From: JAWKIW01 sp046331175
GTDB taxonomy: Bacteria > Actinomycetota > Acidimicrobiia > Acidimicrobiales > Acidimicrobilacustridaceae
NCBI GenBank assembly: GCA_046331175.1
Contig: JAXLRI010000004.1
Coordinates: 1 to 64,000 of the forward strand
Reading direction: 5' to 3'
DNA length: 64,000 bases
This document shows positions 16,536 through 24,142 of the stretch, piece by piece; the stretch's first letter is position 1, and each line of letters begins with the position of its first letter. Under the pieces are notes generated by a model. That model was not told where the DNA came from. It worked only from the letters and a program-made list of their open reading frames with translations, and did no database searches. The position numbers were made by a program, and so were the translations under genes.

Positions 16536-18026
16536 GTGAAGCGCACCCGGGTCCTCGCCGCCAGCACGGCCGGCGCCATCGTCGCCGCCGCCCTCGTCCG
16601 CCAGGTCCAGCGGGGCCGGGCCGCCCACCCCGCCGGCGGCGGGCACCCGATCCGGCACGCGTCGCAGGCGGCGCGCAACGCGCAGCTGGCGCGCGTCGGG
16701 GCCAAGGCCGGTGCCGGCTTCGCCGCCCACCGGGCCAAGCGGGTGTTCGCCTCGGCCGAGCGCAAGGAGGCCCTCGACCGCCAGTTCGAGCTGCAGACCG
16801 CCGAGCAGGTCGCCGAGGCGCTCGGGAACATGAAGGGCGCCATGATGAAGCTCGGCCAGATGGCCAGCTACCTCGACCAGGGCCTCCCCGAGCACGTGCG
16901 CAGCGCGCTGGCCGACCTCCAGAAGGACGCCCCGCCGATGCACCCCGAGCTGGCCTCGGACATGGTGCGCGAAGAGCTCGGTGCACCCCCCGAGGCCGTG
17001 TTCGCCGAGTGGGATCCCACACCCATCGCCTCGGCGTCGATCGGCCAGGTCCACCGCGCCATCACCCGGGAGGGCCAGGCGGTGGCCGTGAAGGTGCAGT
17101 ACCCCGGCGTCGACGCCGCCATGGCCTCCGACCTCGACAACGTCGGCCTGCTGTTCGCGGGGATGGGACAGCTCTTCCCCGGCTTCGACCACAAGCCCTT
17201 CGTCGAGGAGCTCCGCACGCGCCTGGTCGAGGAGCTCGACTACCGCAACGAGGCGAAGAACCAGACGCTGTTCGCCGACTTCTACGCCGGCCACCCCACC
17301 ATCCACGTGCCCCGGGTGGTCGAGGCGCACAGCACGACCCGCGTGCTCACCACCGAGCTGGCCGAGGGCGTCCACTGGGACGAGCTGCTCACCTGGAGCC
17401 AGGAGCAGCGGGACCTCGCCGCCGAGACGCTCTACCGGTTCGCCTTCGGCAGCCTGTACCAGCTCGGCGTGTTCAACGGCGACCCGCACCCCGGCAACTA
17501 CCTGTTCCGGCCCGACGGCCGGGTGACCTTCCTCGACTTCGGGCTGGTGCGCCACTTCACCGAGGCCGAGCTGGAGCCGTTCGGGGAGATGATCCGCTGG
17601 ATGGTGCTCGAGCCCGATCCGGCCCGGTTCCGCAAGACGCTCGAGCAGGTCGGGCTGCTGAAGGCCGGTGAGCCGTTCTCCGACGCCGAGGTCATCGACT
17701 ACTTCGGTCACTTCTACGAGTTCGTCATGCGCGACGGCACCTACACGATCGAGCCGGAGTACGCCTCGGAGACGGTGCGGCGCTTCTTCGACCAGCGCGG
17801 CCCCTACGGCGAGATCATGAAGGCGGCCAACCTGCCGCCCGAGTTCGTGATCATCCAGCGCATCAACCTCGGCCTCTACGCCCTGTTCGGCGAGCTGCAC
17901 GCCACCGGCAACTGGCGACGCCTGGCCGAGGAGATCTGGCCCTTCGTCGCCGGGCCACCGGCCACGCCGATGGGCGAGGAGATCGCCGCCTGGGCCGCCG
18001 AGCGCAGCACCGCCGCCGGCGGCTGA
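16536..18026 (+). CDS. ABC1/UbiB-family atypical kinase
   Basis: This is a 496-residue protein of the ABC1/ADCK family. The KxGQ motif (about 105-108) sits in the N-terminal extension, followed by the Ala-rich nucleotide loop in IASASIGQVHRA, the lysine in VAVKVQYPG, the catalytic loop GDPHPGNY (about 315) and the metal-binding FLDFGLVRHF. The family consists of ATPases or kinases tied to isoprenoid quinone and lipid metabolism; the substrate here is not shown. A weakly hydrophobic N-terminus (6-22) may associate with the membrane. It is transcribed alone and ends before a 12-bp hairpin. Confidence 0.92.
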   Translation: MKRTRVLAASTAGAIVAAALVRQVQRGRAAHPAGGGHPIRHASQAARNAQLARVGAKAGAGFAAHRAKRVFASAERKEALDRQFELQTAEQVAEALGNMKGAMMKLGQMASYLDQGLPEHVRSALADLQKDAPPMHPELASDMVREELGAPPEAVFAEWDPTPIASASIGQVHRAITREGQAVAVKVQYPGVDAAMASDLDNVGLLFAGMGQLFPGFDHKPFVEELRTRLVEELDYRNEAKNQTLFADFYAGHPTIHVPRVVEAHSTTRVLTTELAEGVHWDELLTWSQEQRDLAAETLYRFAFGSLYQLGVFNGDPHPGNYLFRPDGRVTFLDFGLVRHFTEAELEPFGEMIRWMVLEPDPARFRKTLEQVGLLKAGEPFSDAEVIDYFGHFYEFVMRDGTYTIEPEYASETVRRFFDQRGPYGEIMKAANLPPEFVIIQRINLGLYALFGELHATGNWRRLAEEIWPFVAGPPATPMGEEIAAWAAERSTAAGG

Positions 18027-18055
18027 CCGAGCCGGTGCTGCTGGGGCGGGACGCG

Positions 18056-18083
18056 ACGACGGCGCCCCGGAGGGCGCCGTCGT
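18056..18083. terminator. Hairpin between convergent genes, likely bidirectional terminator
   Basis: Two perfect 12-bp arms (ACGACGGCGCCC and its complement) flank a 4-nt loop between the ends of the ABC1-kinase gene and the convergent secreted-protein gene. There is no T-tract. Confidence 0.7.
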
Positions 18084-18165
18084 GACCGTCGGGCTCGGGC
18101 GGGATCGAGCCGGACGGGAGCGTTGGACCGGGTCGTGGACCGGGTCGAGCCCGGTCCGGGCCGGG

Positions 18166-18864
18166 TCAGCCCGGCTGGGTCGTGCTGGGCGAGCCGCTCT
18201 GGCCGTTCTGGCCGTTCTGGCCGGACGGCGCGCCCTGGCCGTTCTGGCCGCCGCCCCGCGGGCCACGGCCACCGGGGCCGCCCTTGGGCATGGTGTTGTT
18301 CACCATGTCGGTGGCGTGCTGCACGGCGTCGGCCTTCTTCTGGTCGACCTCGGCCTGGGTGTGCTCGCCGCTGGCCAGCTCCTCGTCGAAGTGCTTGTTC
18401 ATCTCGGCGACGATGGCGTCGATCACCTTCTGCGGATCGACGCCCTTGGCCTGGGCCACCTGGGCGATGGTCTGGCCGCTCTGCACGGCGGTGCGCAGCT
18501 CGTCGGCGCTGATGCCGATGGCGGTGGCGGCAGCGTCGAGGCCGGGTCCACCGCGGCCGGGACCACCGTGGTCGCCGCCCGGACCACCGTGGCCGCCCTG
18601 GGGCTTGGCGGCCTGGAGCGCCTTGGTCACCGCGTCGGCCTGGGCCTGGGTGATCGTGCCGTCCTTGACCAGCGGGGCCAAGGCGTCGTTCATCCACTGC
18701 GAGCGGTCGGCCGGGGGCTGGCCCTGGGGGGCCTGCCCGGTCGCGGGGGCCTGGGTGGTCGGGGTCTGCGCGCCCGAGATGGCGGGAGCGAAGAGCAGCG
18801 CGCCGGCGGCTCCACCGGCGATGAGGGAGGCGGACAGGGCGCCGGCGGCGATGGCCTTGCGCAT
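18166..18864 (-). CDS. Secreted helical Gly/Gln-rich protein, divergent from the two-component system
   Basis: This 232-residue protein has a cleavable signal peptide (hydrophobic 8-28, probable cleavage after SGAQ or SGA). A Pro/Gln linker follows, then LAPLVKDGTITQAQADAVTKALQ, a Gly/His-rich stretch (about 93-108), and a helical region with ELRTAVQSGQTIAQVAQAKG. The C-terminus is a Gly/Gln/Asn-rich tail. A good ribosome site (AAAGGAA) precedes the ATG. It shares a 156-bp intergenic region carrying phased repeats with the divergent response regulator, so it is a probable regulon member. The biochemical role is unknown. Confidence 0.8.
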   Translation of the reverse strand: MRKAIAAGALSASLIAGGAAGALLFAPAISGAQTPTTQAPATGQAPQGQPPADRSQWMNDALAPLVKDGTITQAQADAVTKALQAAKPQGGHGGPGGDHGGPGRGGPGLDAAATAIGISADELRTAVQSGQTIAQVAQAKGVDPQKVIDAIVAEMNKHFDEELASGEHTQAEVDQKKADAVQHATDMVNNTMPKGGPGGRGPRGGGQNGQGAPSGQNGQNGQSGSPSTTQPG

Positions 18865-18926
18865 GGTGGGGTTCCTTTCGGAGGCGGATCGGGTTCGCGA
18901 AGGGGTGACCGCAGGATGGACGGCCC

Positions 18927-18987
18927 GGGTAAGCGCGCCGGCAGCGTCGGGTAAGAACCGGGCAAGAACCCGCGGGCGGGTCTTACC
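18927..18987. promoter_or_regulatory. Phased GGGTAAG repeats, candidate response-regulator operator
   Basis: GGGTAAG begins at 18927 and again at 18949, 22 bp apart; a third near-copy (GGGCAAG) begins at 18960, 11 bp later. The units at 18949 and 18960 are contiguous 11-mers identical at 10 of 11 positions (GGGTAAGAACC / GGGCAAGAACC). An inverted GGTAAGA lies at 18981-18987. Tandem half-sites about one helical turn apart are typical of OmpR/PhoB-type regulators, one of which starts at 19021. Confidence 0.65.
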
Positions 18988-19020
18988 AACCTCTCAACGT
19001 CGCCTGGTAGCAAGGGGTCC

Positions 19021-19725
19021 ATGTCCAGCAACGGCGGGGAGGCCGCCGCCCACATCCTCATCGCCGAGGACGACCGTGCCGTGCGCGAGTCCCTCGACCG
19101 GGCCCTGCGGCTCGCCGGCTACACGGTGACCCAGGCCAGCGACGGCCTGGAGGCGCTCGACCTCGCCGTCGCCGAGCCGCCCGACGCCATCCTGCTCGAC
19201 GTGATGATGCCCCGCCTCGACGGGCTGTCGGTGTGCCGGCGCCTGCGCGAGCAGGGCGACAAGACGCCGATCCTCGTGCTGACGGCCCGCGACGCGGTGT
19301 CCGATCGGGTCGCCGGCCTCGACGCCGGGGCCGACGACTACCTCCCCAAGCCGTTCGCCCTCGAGGAGCTGCTCGCCCGGCTGCGAGCCCTGCTGCGGCG
19401 CCTGGCCCCGGACGAGACCGACGAGCTGGTGGTCGACGACCTGCGCATCGACCCCCGCCGGCGCGAGGTCCACCGCGGCGACCGCCTGGTCGAGCTGACC
19501 AAGACCGAGTTCGACCTCCTCGAGCTGCTCGCCCGCAACGCCGGCATCGTGCTGTCGCGCGAGGTCATCTACGACCGCATCTGGGGCTACGACTTCGGGA
19601 CGTCGTCCAAGTCGCTCGACGTCTACATCGGCTACCTCCGGCGCAAGACCGAGGAGGGCGGCGAGCCCCGCCTCATCCACACGGTGCGCGGCGTCGGCTA
19701 CACGCTCAAGAGCGCGTCACCGTGA
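19021..19725 (+). CDS. OmpR/PhoB-family response regulator (MprA-like)
   Basis: This 234-residue protein has a receiver domain (about 10-125) with acidic residues at 16-18, the phospho-acceptor Asp60, Thr88 and Lys110, and a winged-helix DNA-binding domain (about 137-232) with the ELTKTEFDLLELLARN, YIGYLRRKTE and TVRGVGYTL motifs. It is probably phosphorylated by the kinase encoded next, whose GTG overlaps its stop. The repeats just upstream suggest autoregulation and control of the divergent secreted protein. The MprAB-like resemblance suggests envelope stress sensing, but the signal is unknown. Confidence 0.93.
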   Translation: MSSNGGEAAAHILIAEDDRAVRESLDRALRLAGYTVTQASDGLEALDLAVAEPPDAILLDVMMPRLDGLSVCRRLREQGDKTPILVLTARDAVSDRVAGLDAGADDYLPKPFALEELLARLRALLRRLAPDETDELVVDDLRIDPRRREVHRGDRLVELTKTEFDLLELLARNAGIVLSREVIYDRIWGYDFGTSSKSLDVYIGYLRRKTEEGGEPRLIHTVRGVGYTLKSASP

Positions 19726-21149
19726 GCCTGCGGTGGCGCCTGGCCCTGCTCCTCGCCGCCACGGTGGCGACGACCGTGGCCGTCGTCAGCGTCACCGCCT
19801 ACGCCATCGCCCGCAGCGAGCTGCTGGCCGAGACCGACCGCGCCCTCACCTCGCGGGCCAACGAGGTGGTCGACGAGGTGCGCCGCGAGCAGAACCGACC
19901 CGGCGGCTCTGACATCTCCAACGAGCTGTTCGGCGGGCGCCGGCCCGGGCGGCGCTCACCCATCGACATGTCCGACACGGTGCTGCAGCTGCTCGACGAG
20001 GACGGCTCGGTGGCCGCCACCGCCGGCAGCAGCGCCGCCCTGCCGGTCAGCGATGGCGATCGCCGCCTGGCCACCGATCCCGGCAACGAGGGCGGCCGGA
20101 CCACCGCCGTGCTGGTCGACGCCGAGATCGCCGGCACCCCGTACCGGATCCTCACCACCTCGTTGCCCGGCGGCGGGGCGCTGCAGGTGGCCCGGGCCGT
20201 CGGCGGCACCGACGAGGTGCTCCAGGGGCTGCGCGCCCGCATGCTCCTGGCGGGCCTGCTGGGGACCCTGGTGGCCGCCGGCATCGGCTGGCTGATCGCG
20301 CGGCGCACGGTGCGACCGGTCGAGCGGCTCACCGCCGCCGCCGAGCACGTCGCCGTCACCCAGCAGCTCGACACCGCCATCCCCGTCGACCGCGACGACG
20401 AGGTCGGCCGCCTCGCCGACAGCTTCAACCAGATGCTCAGCGCGCTCGGCGAGTCCCGTGAGCAGCAGCAGCGGCTGGTCCAGGACGCCGGCCACGAGCT
20501 GCGCACGCCCCTCACCAGCCTCCGGACCAACGCCGAGGTCCTCCAGCAGGCCGACCGGCTCACCCCCGAGGACCGGGCCATGCTGCTGCACGACGTCACC
20601 GAGGAGGTGCAGGAGCTCACCGACCTGGTCGCCGAGCTCGTGCTCCTGGCCCAGTCGCCCGACGCCACCGGCGAACCCGAGGCCGACGTCGACCTGGCGG
20701 CGGTGGCCGGCGCCGTCGCCGACCGGACCCGGCGCCGCACCGGGCGCCGCATCGAGCTGCGCAGCCCCCTCGGACCGCTGCTCGTGCGGGGGCGGTCGGC
20801 CCAGCTCGAGCGGGCCGTGACCAACCTCATGACCAACGCCGACAAGTTCTCGCCGCCGGGCACCCCGATCGACGTCACGGTCGAGCCGATCGACGATGGC
20901 GTCCGCCTGACCGTGCGCGACCGGGGTCCCGGCATCGCGCCGGCCGATCGGACCCACGTCTTCGAGCGCTTCTACCGCTCCGACGCGGCCCGGGCGGCCC
21001 CGGGGTCCGGCCTCGGCCTGTCGATCGTCGACCAGGTCGTGCGGGCCCACGACGGCCGGCCCTTCGTCGAGGAGGCACCCGGGGGTGGCGCCGTGGTCGG
21101 CTTCACGCTGCCGGCCGCCCGCCTCGTCGACACCGGCCCGCCGGCCTGA
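19722..21149 (+). CDS. Sensor histidine kinase partner of the response regulator
   Basis: This 475-residue membrane kinase has helices at about 6-28 and 174-193 enclosing an extracytoplasmic sensor region of about 145 residues, then a HAMP domain (about 194-246). The phospho-accepting His258 lies in DAGHELRTPL. The ATPase domain has the N-box around Asn372 (NLMTNADKFSP), RDRGPGIA and GSGLGLSIV. The GTG start overlaps the regulator stop (GTGA). The last codons and stop lie in the first unit of the downstream 24-bp tandem repeat. Confidence 0.93.
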   Translation: MSLRWRLALLLAATVATTVAVVSVTAYAIARSELLAETDRALTSRANEVVDEVRREQNRPGGSDISNELFGGRRPGRRSPIDMSDTVLQLLDEDGSVAATAGSSAALPVSDGDRRLATDPGNEGGRTTAVLVDAEIAGTPYRILTTSLPGGGALQVARAVGGTDEVLQGLRARMLLAGLLGTLVAAGIGWLIARRTVRPVERLTAAAEHVAVTQQLDTAIPVDRDDEVGRLADSFNQMLSALGESREQQQRLVQDAGHELRTPLTSLRTNAEVLQQADRLTPEDRAMLLHDVTEEVQELTDLVAELVLLAQSPDATGEPEADVDLAAVAGAVADRTRRRTGRRIELRSPLGPLLVRGRSAQLERAVTNLMTNADKFSPPGTPIDVTVEPIDDGVRLTVRDRGPGIAPADRTHVFERFYRSDAARAAPGSGLGLSIVDQVVRAHDGRPFVEEAPGGGAVVGFTLPAARLVDTGPPA

Positions 21150-21438
21150 GGCACGACCCGCCCGCCGGCCTGAGGCACGACCCGGCCCGCCGGCCTGAGG
21201 CACGACCCGGCCCGCCGGCCTGAGGCACGACCCGCCCGCCGGCCTGAGGCACGACCCGCCCGCCGGCCTGAGGCACGACCCGCCCGCCGGCCTGAGGCAC
21301 GACCCGCCCGCCGGCCTGAGGCACGACCCGCCCGCCGGCCTGAGGCACGACCCGCCCGCCGGCCTGAGGCACGACCCGCCCGCCGGCCTGAGGCACGACC
21401 CGCCCGCCGGCCTGAGGCACGACCCGCCCGCCGGCGGT
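21130..21438. repeat. Twelve tandem copies of a 24-bp repeat
   Basis: A unit containing CCGCCGGCCTGAGGCACGAC repeats twelve times, mostly at 24-bp intervals with three 25-bp intervals early in the array. The first copy includes the final codons and TGA of the histidine kinase gene, and each copy carries an in-frame-like GCC TGA. The array fills most of the 389-bp gap before bioA. There are no variable spacers, so it is not a CRISPR array. Confidence 0.95.
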
Positions 21439-21525
21439 CGACCGGAGCGCTCGGGTGTTCGGGCGTTCGGGCGTTCGGGCCCAGCCGGACGGCCCGGGCG
21501 CTCGCACCGGCGCAGAGCACGGCAC

Positions 21526-21531
21526 TACCCT
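21526..21531 (+). promoter_or_regulatory. Candidate leaderless -10 element of bioA
   Basis: TACCCT ends 7 nt before the GTG at 21539. No clear BirA/BioQ-type operator was recognised beside it. Confidence 0.5.
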
Positions 21532-21538
21532 CGCCGCC

Positions 21539-22888
21539 GTGCCCGGCCCGCCCCCACCCGACGACTGGGTCGGCCGCGACGCCGCCGTGGTGTGGCACGG
21601 CTTCACCCAGATGGCCACCTACGCGGACAACGCGCCGGTGGTCGTCGACCGGGCCGAGGGCCGCGAGCTGATCGACGTCGACGGCCGGCGCTACCTCGAC
21701 GCCATCTCGTCCCTGTGGGTCACCACGCTCGGCCACCGGGTCCCCGAGCTCGACGCGGCCCTGGTCGACCAGCTGGGCAAGGTCGCGCACTCCACGCTGC
21801 TCGGCAACGGCAACGTCGCCGCCGTCGAGCTGGCCGAGGCGCTCGTGCCACGGCTGCCCGTGCCCGACGCCCACCTGCTGTTCGCCTCCGACGGCGCCGC
21901 CGCCGTCGAGCAGGCGCTCAAGATCGCCTTCCAGCACTGGTGGCTGCAGGGCGAGCGCGAGCGCACCACCTACCTCGCGCTCGGCGGGGCGTACCACGGC
22001 GACACCATCGGCTCGCTGTCGATCGGCGCCGGCGGGTTCGGCACCGACCTGTTCGACCCGCTGCGCTTCCCGGTGGTGCGCACCCCCGGCTACGACGACC
22101 CCGACTGGCTCGCCACCGCCCTGACCACCCTCGAGCGCGAGGCCGGGCGCCTCGCCGCCGTGGTGGTCGAGCCGCTGGTCCAGGGAGCCGCCGGCATGCA
22201 GATCGCCGACCCGGACGAGGTCGGCCGGTTCGGCGCCGCCTGCCGGGACGCCGGCGTGCTGGTGATCGCCGACGAGGTCGCCACCGGCTTCGGCCGGACC
22301 GGCACGCTGTTCGCGTCGGAGCAGTGCGGGCTGGTGCCCGACCTGATGGCGATCGGCAAGGGCATCACCGGCGGGTACCTGCCGCTGTCGGCCACCGCCG
22401 CCGCCCCCCACGTGTACGCCTCGTTCCTCGGCCCCGACCTCTCCGAGCACACGCTGTACCACGGCCACTCCTACAGCGGGAACGCCCTGGCCTGCGCCGT
22501 GGCCCGGCGCCACCTCGAGCTCGTCGACGAGTGGGACGTGCTGGCCAACGTGCGGGCTCGGGCCGACCAGCTCGGAGCCGCCCTCGACGACCAGGTCGTC
22601 GGCCACCCCGCCGTCGCCGACGTCCGTCGGCGCGGCCTGATGGTCGGCGTCGAGCTGGCCCCACCCGCCGCCGGGCTGCGCTGGGGCCGACGCGTCTGCG
22701 CGGGGGCCGTCGCCCGCGGTGTGCTGCTGCGGCCGCTCGGCGACGTCGTGGTCCTCATGCCCCCGCTCACCACCACCGCCGACGAGGTCGACCGCATCGT
22801 CACGGTGCTGCGCGCCGCCCTCGACGAGGTCGCCGACGTCGATCGCGCCCCCGCCGGCGGCGCGCCGGCGGGCGCCGGTCGCCCATGA
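21539..22888 (+). CDS. bioA: Adenosylmethionine-8-amino-7-oxononanoate aminotransferase
   Basis: This 449-residue PLP enzyme transfers the SAM amino group to KAPA to give DAPA in biotin synthesis. DAISSLWVTTLGH, ASDGAAAVEQALK, ALGGAYHGDTIGS, and the PLP region IADEVATGFGRTG followed by IGKGITGGYLPL identify class-III aminotransferases of the BioA type. HGHSYSGNALACAVA is also typical. The C-terminal 20 residues are Ala/Gly-rich. The GTG start is supported by the upstream hexamer. Its stop overlaps the start of an exported esterase (ATGA), with bioF and bioD following. Confidence 0.92.
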   Translation: MPGPPPPDDWVGRDAAVVWHGFTQMATYADNAPVVVDRAEGRELIDVDGRRYLDAISSLWVTTLGHRVPELDAALVDQLGKVAHSTLLGNGNVAAVELAEALVPRLPVPDAHLLFASDGAAAVEQALKIAFQHWWLQGERERTTYLALGGAYHGDTIGSLSIGAGGFGTDLFDPLRFPVVRTPGYDDPDWLATALTTLEREAGRLAAVVVEPLVQGAAGMQIADPDEVGRFGAACRDAGVLVIADEVATGFGRTGTLFASEQCGLVPDLMAIGKGITGGYLPLSATAAAPHVYASFLGPDLSEHTLYHGHSYSGNALACAVARRHLELVDEWDVLANVRARADQLGAALDDQVVGHPAVADVRRRGLMVGVELAPPAAGLRWGRRVCAGAVARGVLLRPLGDVVVLMPPLTTTADEVDRIVTVLRAALDEVADVDRAPAGGAPAGAGRP

Positions 22889-24102
22889 GGGCCGGCGCCC
22901 GCACCACGCGGGGCGCCCGGTTGGCGCGCGCCCTGTCGGTGGTCGGGCTGCTCGCCCTGCTCACCCCGTGGGTCGGCGCCGGTCGGACGGCCGACGCCCA
23001 GGAGGCCGCCGACGACGGCGTGAAGATCACCCGGAACGTGGTGATGGCCACCACCGACGCCGGACCGATCACCGTCGACGTCTACCAGCCGACCACCAGC
23101 GGGACCGGCCGGCCGGCGGTCGTGCTCGTCCACGGCGGCGCCTGGTTCCAGGGAGCACCGGCCGACATGGACGAGCAGGGCCGGCTGCTGGCGCGCCAGG
23201 GCTGGGTCGGCTTCAGCATCAGCTACCGGCTCGCCAAGCTGGGCCAGCCCACGTGGCCCGGCAACCTGACCGACGTCCAGCGCGGCATCCGCTGGGTCGC
23301 CGCCAACGCCCCCACCTACGGCGCCGACCCCCAGCGCCTCGCCGTCCTGGGGTCGTCGGCCGGCGCCCACCTCGCGTCGCTCGTCGCCTCCGTCGGCACC
23401 GGCCTCCCGGGCCCCGACGAGCCGGCGCTGCCCACCACCTCGCTGCCCGCCGCCGGGGTCGTCTCGGCCGGCGCCGCCCCGGCCCTCGGCGCCTCGCCGG
23501 TGGCGCCCCCCACCACGACCACCCCCACGCCCCAGCTGGTGAAGGCGGTGGCCCTCTGGTCACCGCCGACCGAGCTCCTCGACCTCGTGCCCGAGGGCGA
23601 GAACCCACCGGCCAGCTGCGGCGACAACCCGTACTGCCGCACGTTCTGGACGGTGCCGTTCATCCCCACGATGCTCGGCTGCGGCCCGACGGAGTGCCAC
23701 GACCAGTACGTCGCGGCCTCGCTGCCCGGCCACGTCACCGCCGCCACCGTGCCCACCTGGCTGGCCAACTCCGAGGACGAGATCATCCCGATCGGCCAGT
23801 TCCAGTCGCTCGCCGACGCGCTGGGCGACAACCGCGTCGACACCGAGGTCAAGGTCCTGCCGGGCCACCAGCACGCCAACGAGTACACGTCGGTGGTGTG
23901 GAACGACATGATCCCGTTCCTGTCGACCCGCCTCGGGGTGACGGCGCCCACGCCCATCACCTTCGCCACCGCGAGCACCGGCCCCGACCTCGGCCTGATC
24001 CTCGCGGTGGCCGGGGTGATCGTGCTCGCCGGGGCCTCCTTCGCCGCGGTCGTCGTGCTGCAGCGCCGCGAGCGGAGCGTGCCGGCCCCGCCGGGGACGT
24101 GA
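22885..24102 (+). CDS. Exported, C-terminally anchored α/β-hydrolase inside the biotin operon
   Basis: This 405-residue BD-FAE/HSL-like esterase starts at an ATGA overlap with bioA. It has a signal peptide (hydrophobic about 15-30, cleavage near ADA), the oxyanion motif VHGGAWFQG, the nucleophile elbow GSSAGAHLAS, a Pro/Thr-rich insertion (about 175-215) and a candidate acid/His pair in NSEDEIIPIG and PGHQHANEY. A membrane helix (LILAVAGVIVLAGASFAAVVVL) near the C-terminus anchors it outside. Biotin clusters often contain a pimeloyl-ester esterase, but such enzymes are cytoplasmic, so equating this protein with BioH is doubtful. Confidence 0.85.
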   Translation: MRAGARTTRGARLARALSVVGLLALLTPWVGAGRTADAQEAADDGVKITRNVVMATTDAGPITVDVYQPTTSGTGRPAVVLVHGGAWFQGAPADMDEQGRLLARQGWVGFSISYRLAKLGQPTWPGNLTDVQRGIRWVAANAPTYGADPQRLAVLGSSAGAHLASLVASVGTGLPGPDEPALPTTSLPAAGVVSAGAAPALGASPVAPPTTTTPTPQLVKAVALWSPPTELLDLVPEGENPPASCGDNPYCRTFWTVPFIPTMLGCGPTECHDQYVAASLPGHVTAATVPTWLANSEDEIIPIGQFQSLADALGDNRVDTEVKVLPGHQHANEYTSVVWNDMIPFLSTRLGVTAPTPITFATASTGPDLGLILAVAGVIVLAGASFAAVVVLQRRERSVPAPPGT

Positions 24103-24142
24103 GCACGGTGAGGGCGCGGCCGGCGACCAGGGACGCGCCCGG

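Noticed and set aside
16335..18272. Minus-strand open frame that would fuse the DsbA-like protein to a 600-residue N-terminus
   Set aside because: It is the complement of the ABC1-kinase gene, whose motifs are unambiguous; codon pattern and a promoter-like hexamer support the start at 16334.
21130..21438. CRISPR array
   Set aside because: Units are contiguous at 24-25 bp with no variable spacers and no cas genes nearby.
21103..21618. Minus-strand frame with repeated RVVPQAGG units that looks like a repeat protein
   Set aside because: It is only the translation of the 24-bp DNA array; the unit length is a multiple of three, so every frame without a stop stays open.
22885..24102. BioH-type pimeloyl-ACP methyl ester esterase
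   Set aside because: The signal peptide and C-terminal membrane helix place it outside the cytoplasm, and its fold is closer to BD-FAE/HSL esterases.
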